NCBI GenBank assembly: GCA_964583095.1
Contig: CAZOVB010000058.1
Span: 1-29,435 of the forward strand
Direction of reading: 5' to 3'
DNA: 29,435 nucleotides
Origin: CAZOVB01 sp964583095
GTDB lineage: Bacteria > Planctomycetota > Phycisphaerae > SM23-33
In this document: positions 7,020 to 15,027 of the stretch, piece after piece
Numbering within the stretch: position 1 is the first letter of the stretch
How the letters are laid out: every line of letters starts with the position of its first letter
The notes under the pieces: generated by a model
Told to the model about the DNA's origin: nothing
The model's database searches: none
The model's input: only the letters and a program-made list of their open reading frames with translations
Position numbers and translations under genes: made by a program

Positions 7020-8447
7020 ATGATCAGCACCACACAACAACAAGCCATCGCCGCCCAGGATCCCCAGGACCGGACACTGTGCGGCCTGACGCCGATCCAG
7101 ATCCACGACCGCTACTGGGCTGCACGCGGCGTGCAGGTCGTGCGCCAGGGCGACCGATCGGAAATCGTAGCCGACGCGGAACTGTTCCTGCTGACCGACC
7201 CGAGGATCATGGTCGTCTTCCGCATGAGGCCCCTGGTGGACATGCTCAGTTGGCTCAAGCCCGATGCCGTCTGGCTTCGGCTGATCGACCGGCGCGACCA
7301 TGGCTACATCGAGTTTGCCCAGACCGACCACACAGGCCAGTTCGTCGGTTACGATCGGGACTACGGCAGCGCCGACTCGCGCCGGGCGCGGATCGTCATT
7401 ACCACCGATCGCCAGATCGCGACCCTGTGGCAGAACGCACAAGACACCCGCGCCGGCTGGCAGATGCTTCGACGCAGCATCCCCCGCCACCGGCGGATGG
7501 TCCATTCCATGGTCGGACGCGTCTATGACCGCTGGAGCGGCCGAGAGGTCATGCAGTCGCTGCGACGGATGGTGGATACCTGGACCAACCCGGCCGGGAC
7601 AATCCCCGGCTTTCGCCGCGTCCAGTCGAATGTCTGGTCCTACGACAATGCCCACGTCCCGGGGCACCTGGAGTTCCTCGGCCCGGCCTGGATCGGTGCC
7701 GGCCGGGACCTCCGCCAGGCCAAGACGATCGTCGGCCCGGCCATCCTGTGGGACGACCCCGAAGCGCGTCCGGAGGTCACCGACATCGAGTGGCTCGAAC
7801 TGGAGCCCAGCAATCCCGAGATGATCCGCCCGGTGCGGGGCCCGTCGCGAAGCCGGCGAATCATCCAGCGGGCCTTTGACATCGTCTTCTCGCTGGTGGC
7901 CCTTGCCTTGACCCTGCCCCTGTATCCGTTTATCGCCCTGGCGATACTCATCGAGGACGGCCGGCCGATCTTCTTCGCCCATCGACGCGAGACCATGGGC
8001 GGCAAAGGCTTCCCCTGTCTGAAATTCCGCTCCATGCGCAAAGACGCCGACAACGTCAAGGTGCAGATCCAGGGGGCCAACCAGGTCGACGGGCCCCAGT
8101 TCTTCATCCAGAAGGACCCGCGGATCACCCGGGTGGGACGGATCCTGCGCAAGCTGCAACTCGATGAGATCCCGCAGTTCATCAACGTCCTGCTGGGGCA
8201 CATGTCGGTGGTGGGCCCCCGGCCGAGTCCGTATCTGGAAAACCAGTACTGCCCGGCCTGGCGGGAAGCCCGCCTGAGCGTGCGCCCGGGCGTAACGGGC
8301 CTGTGGCAGGTGTTGCGGACGCGGCGATCGGGGATGGATTTCCAGGAGTGGATTCGCTACGACGTGGAATACGTCGAGCGGTTCAGCCTGCTCCTGGACC
8401 TGCGGATTATCTGGCAGACGATACGGTATCTTTTGGGAGCACGTTGA
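7020..8447 (+). CDS. Polyprenyl-phosphate sugar-1-phosphate transferase (WbaP/WcaJ-type domain, unusual N-terminus)
   Basis: Predicted to start glycan assembly by moving a sugar-1-phosphate onto undecaprenyl phosphate at the inner membrane. The catalytic domain is residues 280-475: membrane-dipping helix (about 284-311), KFRSMRKDAD (335-344), the Asp382-Glu383 dyad in LQLDEIPQ, SVVGPRPSP (396-404) and RPGVTGLWQV (422-431). The N-terminal 270 residues are not the four-helix bundle or CoA-binding-like domain of WbaP. They are soluble, with conserved-looking blocks TPIQIHDRYWA (24-34) and LFLLTDPR (55-62). They end in a beta-helix-like stretch GPAWIGAGR and VGPAILWD (221-245). A strong GGGAGG ribosome site precedes ATG 7020. 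The stop overlaps the next start by one base (TGATG). Confidence 0.9.
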   Translation: MISTTQQQAIAAQDPQDRTLCGLTPIQIHDRYWAARGVQVVRQGDRSEIVADAELFLLTDPRIMVVFRMRPLVDMLSWLKPDAVWLRLIDRRDHGYIEFAQTDHTGQFVGYDRDYGSADSRRARIVITTDRQIATLWQNAQDTRAGWQMLRRSIPRHRRMVHSMVGRVYDRWSGREVMQSLRRMVDTWTNPAGTIPGFRRVQSNVWSYDNAHVPGHLEFLGPAWIGAGRDLRQAKTIVGPAILWDDPEARPEVTDIEWLELEPSNPEMIRPVRGPSRSRRIIQRAFDIVFSLVALALTLPLYPFIALAILIEDGRPIFFAHRRETMGGKGFPCLKFRSMRKDADNVKVQIQGANQVDGPQFFIQKDPRITRVGRILRKLQLDEIPQFINVLLGHMSVVGPRPSPYLENQYCPAWREARLSVRPGVTGLWQVLRTRRSGMDFQEWIRYDVEYVERFSLLLDLRIIWQTIRYLLGAR

Positions 8448-11400
8448 TGGCACTTCGGGCAAAATCCAGACGTCGGTTGCTGGTCCTTCTGATCGTCCTG
8501 GCCGTGCTGATTCTCGGCGGCGGCGGGGCCTACGTGGGTCGCATGGTCTACCTTGAACGCAAGGCCCAGCAGGCCAAACGCGAAGGGATCGAGCTCTTCG
8601 ACCGGGGCCAGTACGAGCCGGCCCTGCACAAGCTGGGCACCTACCTGGGACGCCACCAGGACGACGCCGAGATCCTCTACAAGTATGCCGTCTCCCGCGG
8701 CAAGGTCGAGATGCCCGGCTCGCGACACCTGGTTCAGTCGGCCCAGTTGCTCCAGCGACTGCTGGCCCTGGAGCCCGACCACCCCCAGGCCTCGCGCGAC
8801 CTGCTCGAACTCTACGACCGCATCGGCTATGCCTCCGAGGCGCTGGAACTGGCCGATCAACTCCTGGCCGAGACCGGCGAAGATCCCGAGCTGATCCGCT
8901 ACAAGGCCCGCGCACTGGTCCGCCTCCAGAAGCCCCTCCAGGCCCTGCCCCTGAGTAAAAAGTACAACCAGCTCAAGCCCACCGACATCGCCGAGCAGAT
9001 CCAGACCCTCTCGATGATGCATCGCCTCCAGGCCTCCCAGGGGGAGATCCTCCAGCGGGCCGCTGCGCTTAGGAGCCGTTTCCCCGACGATCCACGCTTT
9101 GTCCTGCTCGACGGCGTAGCCCACCGCTGGGCCGGACGCATCCAGGACGCCGCCAAGCTGTTCCAGCAGGCCGCCGGGCAGGATGCACCCGACGCGCAGT
9201 ACACAGCCCTGCTGGCCGGGCAGTTGCAGAGCCTGGGCCTCTACGACCAGGCCGAGAAACTCCTCCAGGACGCCCGCGACTCCCACGACCCCCAGATCCA
9301 GGCCATGTACATCCGACGACGCTTCCAGCGCGGAGACCTGGAGGAGGTTCTGGCCCGTACCGAGAATCTGTCCTGGGCCGAAAATGCAGCCATGCGAGCC
9401 CGAATGCTCACCCTCCGGGCGATGGCGCTGATGCAGCGCGAAGATTCCACCAGGCTTCGCGCGACGATCGCCGATCTGGAGGCCCAAGAGAACGCGATCA
9501 GCCAGGCCTGGGTTCCCTACCTTCGAACCCGCCTCGAGGCCGAGCCTCCCTCGCCCCGAACCGTCGAGATTCTCACCGGCAGCCTGACCCGCCTGCCCGG
9601 AGATCCGTTCCTGCACTACTTCCTGGCCGAGCATCTCAATGCCCTGGGCGAGACCGACCTGGCCCTTGAGAAACTCAAGGCAGCTCTGGCCTCTGCCGGC
9701 GGGTGGCACATGCCGTTCCTCCGGGCCGGCGTCCTGCTGGCTCGCCGGGGTCAGTACGAAGAGGCCGCCGCCCTTGCCCGCGAGGCGCTTCGCCGCGATT
9801 CGCGAAGCGTCCCCGCCGCCCTGGCCCTGCTGCGGGCGCGTTCCAGACAGCTCTCCGAGTTGCCGGCCGAAAGGCTCGAATCCCTCCTGGACCTGGCCTT
9901 GCAGCTCGACGAGGCAGCCCCCGACGATCCGACCGTTCAGCTTCTCCAGGTGGACTTGCCGGCCCGACTGGGCAGGAAAGACCAGGCCGCCGGCAAGGCC
10001 CGGAAGCTCCAGCAGCGCCGTGAGCTTTCGGCCTCCATGCGTCGAGGCCTGGCCGGCCTCAACCAACGACACGAACTGGGACTGGCCGACCTGGAAGGCC
10101 CCGATACGTCGGGGCCCGAGAATCTCGCTGCCGGCCAGGCCCTGGCCAGGGTGCTCTCCCGCGAGGATCTCAAGAGCTTCGACCCAGCCGCTGCCGCCCT
10201 GGAAGACCTCCGGCGCCGCAGCAGCGACGCCGATTCCATGGCCTGGAAGATCGCCCGCCTTCGCCTCCGCCGGCGCTTCGATCCCGATGCCGCCGGCAAA
10301 GCCTGGGCCGCCTTTTTGGACGAGAACCCCGAATCCCTTCCGGCCTTGCGGGCAGCGCTGGATTCGCCCCGCGTCTGGCAGGATCGGGAGCTGGCCTCCC
10401 GGGCGGTCGAGGCCTTCCGGTCGCTTAGCCCCTCCCAGGGCCTCCAGTGGCGCATCTACCAGGCCCGGCTGGACATGGACTCCCGGGATTCTGCCGACCT
10501 GCAACGGGCGGTGGAACTGCTTGAACACGTGGTCCTCCAGGCCCCGCGCCGCTTCGATGCCCAGATGATGCTCCTCCAGTGCCTCCGCCGACAGGGCAAC
10601 TACGCAAAGGCCCTGGACCGCGTGGCCTCCCTGGTGCAACTGGGCGATAAGGATGGCTCGATCCGCCTGCTCCAGGCCCAGATGATGTACCGCCACGGCG
10701 ACAAGGACCGTGCCCGCAGGATTGTCGATCAGCTCGCCCAGGGGCCCGAAACCAGCCAGGCCGTCCTGCGAGGCGCTGCCCAACTCCTGGCCTCCCAGGC
10801 CGACCCGCAAGGGGCCCTGGACGTTTTGGGAAGGTTGCATCCCGATCCCGACGCAGCGGCCGACCTTCAATTAGCTGCCTATCAGCTCCAGGCAGGCCAG
10901 CCCGAAAAGGCCCAGGCCACCGCACGCCGAACCCTGGAGAAGGACCCTTCCGCCCGATCGATCGTGTTCCTGGCCCGGCTGCTGGCCGTTGCCGATCGGC
11001 CCGACGAGGCCCGCCAGGTCCTCCGGCGACTCGAAAGCCTGGAGATGCCCGCATGGCAAAGGCACCTGATCCTGGCTTCCTTCGCCGAAAACCACCAGAC
11101 GCTCGAAGAGGCCCGCCGGCACTATACCCGGGCCGTGGAAGCAGGCCCCGACGAGCCGGCCACCCATCTTTCCAGGATTCGATTCCTCCTTGAATCAGGG
11201 CAAATGGAGCCCTTGAGCCAGGCCCTGACCCAGGCGCAAAACCTGCCCGAAATCCCCTGGCAGGTGGAGATGCTCTCGGCCCGGGGCGACCTGCTGGAGG
11301 CGACGGCCGGCAACGCCGCAGCCGCCGAGTTCTGGCTGGCAGCCATCGCATCTCGCGACAATCAACAGCCGGCCCTGGAAGGTCTCCAACTGATCCGTCG

Positions 11401-12598
11401 CATGCAGGATCAGACGGAAATATCCACCGAAGAAGTCGAGAACGCCGGGCAGATCGCCCGCAAGCACCCCGGATTCCTGCCTGTGCAGGTGCTCTGGGCC
11501 CGGATGTCTATGGCCATAGGCAGAAATGACGATGCCGTCCAGTGGGCAGGCCGGGCCTTGCAGGACTTCCCCGAAGCCCCCGAGCCGGCGTGGATCCTCA
11601 GCCAGGCCCTGGCCGCACAGGGACTCTGGGCCCAGGCCATCAGTGCCGCCGATCAGTGGCGCGTGCGGAGCCGTGGACTGGCCGCACCCGCAGCCGACAT
11701 GCTCATCGCCGAGGGGCAGATCCAACTGGGCAGGCCCGAACGGGCGGCCGCCAGCCTCGAAGCCTACGTCCAGCAGGCCCTGGAGAACCCCGACCGCGGG
11801 TATCCGCTCATCAGCCGATACGCCCGGGCGCTGATCCTCTCGGACAAGACCGATAGCGCAGCAAAGGCCCTGCGTCCGCTGCTGGCGACCCATCCGCGCT
11901 ACCGGCGCGAGTGGATCGCCCTGGCCATGCTGGTCGTGCCCGAAATCGACCAGATGCAAGCGTGGCTCGAAGCCGTCACCCCGCTGGTGCCCGCCGACGC
12001 CCACTCCGAGCAGATCGCCCTGGCCGAAGCCTGGTTCACCCTGGGCCGGCGAGCCGGCAACGCCGAGTGGATCGACCGGGCAAAGGGCATCCTCGCAGCC
12101 CGGACTGCCGCCTCCCCCGATGCAGCCATCTCGCTGGGGGTGATCTGCGACATGCAGGGCGATGTGGCCCGCGCCGAGCCCCTCTACCGCGACGCGCTGG
12201 GGCGCGAGGCCTCGGAGCACCTGGCCGCCATCGCAGCCAACAACCTCGCGATGATCCTCATCGAGGATTCGCGCGAGCTTGCCCGGGCCGAGACACTGGC
12301 CAGAAGGGCGGTCCAGGCTCGCCCCAACAGTGCGAACTTCCACGACACCGTCGCCCAGGCCTGCCAGGCCCGGGGCAAGCACGCCGAGGCGGTCGAGATG
12401 CTCGAAAGGGCGGTCCAGCTCGAGCCGGCCCATCCCAAGTGGATGCTTCAGTTGGCCCAGGCCCAGCTTCGCGCAGGTCAAAAGCAGGACGCCCGCGACT
12501 CGCTGCTTCGCCTGCGGCGGATCTATCCCGAATCCCGGATGCTGCCCGACGAACTCCGCGCCCGATTGATCCGCCTCGACAAGGAGCTTCAGTCGTGA
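8447..12598 (+). CDS. Giant membrane-anchored TPR protein
   Basis: A 1383-residue protein with one N-terminal membrane helix (about residues 10-30) preceded by arginines, so the bulk probably faces the periplasm. The rest is almost wholly helical TPR-like repeat, clearest near the start (GIELFDRGQYEPALHKLG) and near the end (AEAVEMLERAVQLEPAHP). Many repeats are degenerate. PEP-CTERM/exosortase loci often carry a large TPR protein (PrsT), and this may play the equivalent role, with TPR arrays commonly acting as scaffolds for polymer export machinery. The start is ATG 8447, sharing one base with the previous stop; the longer frame from 8303 lies inside the upstream gene. No enzymatic motif was seen. 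It is the last gene of the co-oriented run, and about 475 bp without a gene follow. Confidence 0.85.
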   Translation: MALRAKSRRRLLVLLIVLAVLILGGGGAYVGRMVYLERKAQQAKREGIELFDRGQYEPALHKLGTYLGRHQDDAEILYKYAVSRGKVEMPGSRHLVQSAQLLQRLLALEPDHPQASRDLLELYDRIGYASEALELADQLLAETGEDPELIRYKARALVRLQKPLQALPLSKKYNQLKPTDIAEQIQTLSMMHRLQASQGEILQRAAALRSRFPDDPRFVLLDGVAHRWAGRIQDAAKLFQQAAGQDAPDAQYTALLAGQLQSLGLYDQAEKLLQDARDSHDPQIQAMYIRRRFQRGDLEEVLARTENLSWAENAAMRARMLTLRAMALMQREDSTRLRATIADLEAQENAISQAWVPYLRTRLEAEPPSPRTVEILTGSLTRLPGDPFLHYFLAEHLNALGETDLALEKLKAALASAGGWHMPFLRAGVLLARRGQYEEAAALAREALRRDSRSVPAALALLRARSRQLSELPAERLESLLDLALQLDEAAPDDPTVQLLQVDLPARLGRKDQAAGKARKLQQRRELSASMRRGLAGLNQRHELGLADLEGPDTSGPENLAAGQALARVLSREDLKSFDPAAAALEDLRRRSSDADSMAWKIARLRLRRRFDPDAAGKAWAAFLDENPESLPALRAALDSPRVWQDRELASRAVEAFRSLSPSQGLQWRIYQARLDMDSRDSADLQRAVELLEHVVLQAPRRFDAQMMLLQCLRRQGNYAKALDRVASLVQLGDKDGSIRLLQAQMMYRHGDKDRARRIVDQLAQGPETSQAVLRGAAQLLASQADPQGALDVLGRLHPDPDAAADLQLAAYQLQAGQPEKAQATARRTLEKDPSARSIVFLARLLAVADRPDEARQVLRRLESLEMPAWQRHLILASFAENHQTLEEARRHYTRAVEAGPDEPATHLSRIRFLLESGQMEPLSQALTQAQNLPEIPWQVEMLSARGDLLEATAGNAAAAEFWLAAIASRDNQQPALEGLQLIRRMQDQTEISTEEVENAGQIARKHPGFLPVQVLWARMSMAIGRNDDAVQWAGRALQDFPEAPEPAWILSQALAAQGLWAQAISAADQWRVRSRGLAAPAADMLIAEGQIQLGRPERAAASLEAYVQQALENPDRGYPLISRYARALILSDKTDSAAKALRPLLATHPRYRREWIALAMLVVPEIDQMQAWLEAVTPLVPADAHSEQIALAEAWFTLGRRAGNAEWIDRAKGILAARTAASPDAAISLGVICDMQGDVARAEPLYRDALGREASEHLAAIAANNLAMILIEDSRELARAETLARRAVQARPNSANFHDTVAQACQARGKHAEAVEMLERAVQLEPAHPKWMLQLAQAQLRAGQKQDARDSLLRLRRIYPESRMLPDELRARLIRLDKELQS

Positions 12599-12696
12599 CG
12601 CTCGGCAGACCGACAACCCGGCCCCGGGCCATGCGGGCTCCAATCGAGCTTCAGGCACAAGCGAGAGCTGTTTCTTTTGCTTCTGTTGTTCTGTTG

Positions 12697-12738
12697 TCTC
12701 CTGTCTCCTGTCTTCTGTCTTCTGTTTCTTTTCTCCTG
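12697..12738. repeat. Heptamer tandem repeat (TCTYCTG)n
   Basis: Six consecutive 7-base units: TCTCCTG twice, TCTTCTG twice, one degenerate unit (TTTCTTT), then TCTCCTG again. Read on the minus strand the repeat gives the EDRRQ-type peptide often mis-annotated as protein in GC-rich genomes. It lies just downstream of the TPR gene and may only be a slippage tract. Confidence 0.75.
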
Positions 12739-12815
12739 CTCACCTGCTCTGCATTTCGCCTCCGGCGAACTGCTCGGGTAATGACCGTATTTTGATTAGA
12801 ATTCGGCCGGAACGA

Positions 12816-12831
12816 TGGAAAAAAGATTGCG
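12816..12831 (+). promoter_or_regulatory. Candidate sigma-54 (-24/-12) promoter for the PEP-CTERM gene
   Basis: TGGAAAAAAGATTGCG has GG (12817-12818) and GC (12829-12830) exactly ten bases apart and matches 8 of 12 defined positions of TGGCACG-N4-TTGCW. Transcription would begin near 12842, leaving a leader of about 230 bases. RpoN-dependent control of PEP-CTERM genes by PrsK/PrsR is known from other bacteria, which raises plausibility. GG-N10-GC also occurs by chance. Confidence 0.4.
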
Positions 12832-12861
12832 TTTTGTCCAGGATACGTTAGTTTTGAGGCA

Positions 12862-13056
12862 TGCGAGGGCAGCCTGCCGGCGACCACCGTGGAGGGTCGG
12901 AAACGCCGGCGGGTCCTACCATGCAACACGGGCAGAAACGCGGGTCCTCCCGCACGGGGAAGTACGTTCAATCGATTCCGGTCCATCTGTGTAGACCGAC
13001 CGGAAAGTCACAATCCGCACCCACGCTCCACAGGGGAGCTGTGTGCATCGTCATTC
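12862..13056 (+). promoter_or_regulatory. Candidate structured 5' leader of the PEP-CTERM gene
   Basis: Several stems lie between the candidate start of transcription and the coding region. GCCGGCG (12876-12882) pairs perfectly with CGCCGGC (12904-12910). GCGGG (12940-12944) pairs with CCCGC (12949-12953) over a TCCT loop. GCTCC (13025-13029) pairs with GGAGC (13035-13039). A partly repeated block, GAAACGC followed by GGGTCCT, occurs at about 12899-12916 and 12935-12948. I do not recognise a known riboswitch class. Confidence 0.3.
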
Positions 13057-13073
13057 GTCAAAAGGAGCGAATT

Positions 13074-13865
13074 ATGAAACTGTCAACAATTGGGAGAAGC
13101 CGAATCAGCGCGCTTGCTGTTCTGGCTCTGCTTCTCGGAGCCGTCGGCGCCGCACAGGCCGATTCCGAAACGATGACCCTGAGCTACTCCGGGTACCGCA
13201 CCAGTGAAACGAACATTGCCAATAGTTCTGTTGTGGGTATGTATTGGTGGGATAACACTCCCGATGCCAATGTGAATAGCTTTGATGTTTGGACCTTCTG
13301 CATCGAGCCCGGGGATTGGATCGAAGACAACCCGCAGAATGAATTCTACACCTTCTACAAGATCCCGGTTGCCGGCATGGATGAGAAGGTTCTCAAAGCG
13401 CTATATCCCAACACTTGGAATACAGTTTCATTCAACCAGAAGGGCGCCGACATCAAGGAACTCTGGTTGGAAAACGTTGATACGATGTTCAACAGCGTTA
13501 GTGATGTTGGAACAGGTAACTATACTGCTGAAGATGCCGGCGATGCGGCTGCAAGTCTCCAGGCTGCCATCTGGCACGTCACAGGTCTGGGACCACACAA
13601 TGATTGGAACACAAAATGGAACGCCCAGAGCCTGTTAAATGGTTTGAATCAGCAACTCGATGAATTGGCGTTTGATGATTTCAATGAGGTCTACGCCCTG
13701 ATAGCCGAGGATTCGGCCCAGCAAAACCAAGCCGTCGTGGGTTTTTCCGTGAATCCTGCCCCGATAAACCCCGTTCCCCTTCCCGCGGCGGCGTGGCCTT
13801 GCATCGGCATGCTGGCCGGCGTGGTCGGCTGGAAGAAGTACCGCAACCGAAAGCTGGAGGTCTGA
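13074..13865 (+). CDS. Secreted PEP-CTERM (VPLPA-type) protein with a thioester-domain-like core
   Basis: A 263-residue surface protein. Residues 1-29 are a signal peptide (basic start, hydrophobic core, AQA before the predicted cut). The C-terminus is a sorting signal: VPLPA (234-238), a hydrophobic stretch (239-252) and the basic tail KKYRNRK (254-260), fitting the VPLPA variant of PEP-CTERM. The middle contains TFCIEP with Cys76 and LQAAIW with Gln163 and Trp167. This pair resembles the Cys and hydrophobic-Q-x-x-hydrophobic-W motifs of thioester domains, in which Cys and Gln form an internal thioester that can bond covalently to a surface. ATG 13074 has a strong AAAGGAG ribosome site; the same frame extends upstream to 12861 through non-coding leader. 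It is likely exported, then processed by the exosortase encoded at 2967. Its composition is less GC-rich than its neighbours. Confidence 0.85.
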   Translation: MKLSTIGRSRISALAVLALLLGAVGAAQADSETMTLSYSGYRTSETNIANSSVVGMYWWDNTPDANVNSFDVWTFCIEPGDWIEDNPQNEFYTFYKIPVAGMDEKVLKALYPNTWNTVSFNQKGADIKELWLENVDTMFNSVSDVGTGNYTAEDAGDAAASLQAAIWHVTGLGPHNDWNTKWNAQSLLNGLNQQLDELAFDDFNEVYALIAEDSAQQNQAVVGFSVNPAPINPVPLPAAAWPCIGMLAGVVGWKKYRNRKLEV

Positions 13866-13902
13866 GCCCCAGGCCTGACCTTCACTGATTTCCCTCGCAT
13901 CG

Positions 13903-13934
13903 CCACCCGCGGCTGCCCATGCAGTCGCGGGTGG
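13903..13934 (+). terminator. 14-bp hairpin after the PEP-CTERM gene
   Basis: CCACCCGCGGCTGC (13903-13916) pairs with 13921-13934 over a CCAT loop, with a single G-T wobble. It lies 37 bp after the stop and 34 bp before rfbB. No T-run follows, so it may be an mRNA-stabilising or partial termination structure rather than a classical intrinsic terminator. Confidence 0.55.
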
Positions 13935-13967
13935 TAATCTATCCGCACCCCCCAAGAGGCTTCTGTT

Positions 13968-15023
13968 ATGTACCATCGCATGCTCGTTACCGGCGGGGCC
14001 GGGTTTATCGGCTCGAACTTCATCCGGTTCGTCCTGGGCTCCCGCCCGGATCTGCACGTTACCAGCCTGGACTGCCTGACCTACTCGGGCAACCCGGAGA
14101 ACCTGGCCGACCTGGCCGACGACCCGCGCTACCGGTTCGTCCGCGGCGATATCTGCGATGCCGACCTGGTCAATGAGGTCGCCGCCGGGTGCGACTGCAT
14201 CGTTCACTTCGCGGCAGAGAGCCACGTGGACCGCAGCATCATCGATTCCACGCCCTTCGTCCGCACCAACGTCACAGGCACGCAGGTGCTCCTCGATGCC
14301 GCCCGGGCAGGCGGCGTCGGCCGCTTCTGTCACGTCAGCACCGACGAAGTCTACGGCTCGCTGCCGCTGGAGAACCCCGACGTGCGCTTCACCGAAACCA
14401 CGCCCATCGCGCCCAACAGCCCGTACTCGGCCAGCAAGGCCGCAAGCGATCTGCTCGTCCGCGCCGCCCACGAAACCTTTGGCCTGGATGTCGTCATCAC
14501 CCGCTGCAGCAACAACTTCGGCCCGTATCAGCTTCCCGAGAAGGTCATCCCGCTCTTCGTGACCAATCTCATCGAGGGCCGGCAGGTCCCGCTCTACGGC
14601 GATGGCCGAAACGTCCGCGACTGGGTCCACGTGCTGGACCACTGCGAGGCGGTCCAGGCCGTGCTGGAACGGGGCCGGCCCGGCGAGGTCTACAACATCG
14701 GCGGCAACAACGAACGCTCGAACCTGGAATTGACCCACATGATCCTCCAGGCCATGGGCAAGGACGAGAGCTTCATCCGCCCCGTGACCGATCGGCCAGG
14801 CCACGACCTGCGATACGCCATGGACATCAGCAAGATCCAGTCCGAGATTGGCTGGCAACCCACCCGGTCGGCCTGGCCCGAGGCCCTGGAGCAGACCGTC
14901 GCCTGGTACGTTGAAAATGATTCCTGGTGGCGCCGGGCCAAATCGGGCGAGTATCGCCTGTACTACAAGCAGCAGTACGAGGACCGACAGGTCTTGTCTG
15001 TCCCCCCAGCCCGGACGGAGTAA
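13968..15023 (+). CDS. rfbB: dTDP-glucose 4,6-dehydratase
   Basis: Cytoplasmic extended short-chain dehydrogenase that converts dTDP-glucose to dTDP-4-keto-6-deoxyglucose, the second step of dTDP-L-rhamnose synthesis. The 351-residue protein has the NAD-binding GGAGFIGS (9-16), the catalytic Thr-Asp-Glu in STDEVYG (124-130) and the Tyr153-x3-Lys157 pair in YSASK. HFAAESHVDRS (80-90) and RCSNNFGPYQ are also typical of RfbB. ATG 13968 follows an AAGAGG ribosome site; a second ATG lies four codons later. It heads a four-gene rhamnose operon with small gaps or overlaps. The length is normal for the family. Confidence 0.96.
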   Translation: MYHRMLVTGGAGFIGSNFIRFVLGSRPDLHVTSLDCLTYSGNPENLADLADDPRYRFVRGDICDADLVNEVAAGCDCIVHFAAESHVDRSIIDSTPFVRTNVTGTQVLLDAARAGGVGRFCHVSTDEVYGSLPLENPDVRFTETTPIAPNSPYSASKAASDLLVRAAHETFGLDVVITRCSNNFGPYQLPEKVIPLFVTNLIEGRQVPLYGDGRNVRDWVHVLDHCEAVQAVLERGRPGEVYNIGGNNERSNLELTHMILQAMGKDESFIRPVTDRPGHDLRYAMDISKIQSEIGWQPTRSAWPEALEQTVAWYVENDSWWRRAKSGEYRLYYKQQYEDRQVLSVPPARTE

Positions 15024-15027
15024 GAAC

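Larger units (their letters stand above)
12599..13073. other. 475-bp non-coding stretch between the export operon and the PEP-CTERM gene
   Basis: No convincing gene. It holds, in order, a pyrimidine-rich heptamer repeat (12697-12738), a small hairpin TTCGCC-TCC-GGCGAA (12755-12769), a sigma-54-like promoter (12816-12831), and several further hairpins up to the next start codon. The only long frames are by-products of the repeat or N-terminal extensions of the next gene. Confidence 0.7.

Noticed and set aside
6540..8915. A 791-codon minus-strand open frame across the Wzc-like and sugar transferase genes
   Set aside because: High-GC antisense shadow: low-complexity Arg/Pro/Gly-rich translation with no family motif, opposite two well-supported genes.
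8357..10870. An 837-codon minus-strand open frame opposite the TPR gene
   Set aside because: Composition mirrors the repeat-rich TPR coding strand; no recognisable domain or ribosome site.
12651..12986. Minus-strand ORF with an EDRRQ-type repeat peptide
   Set aside because: Produced by the heptamer DNA repeat at 12697-12738, a well-known false gene type.
12842..13073. c-di-GMP (GEMM) riboswitch before the PEP-CTERM gene
   Set aside because: Considered because of the c-di-GMP theme, but the conserved GEMM core sequences and helix order are not present.
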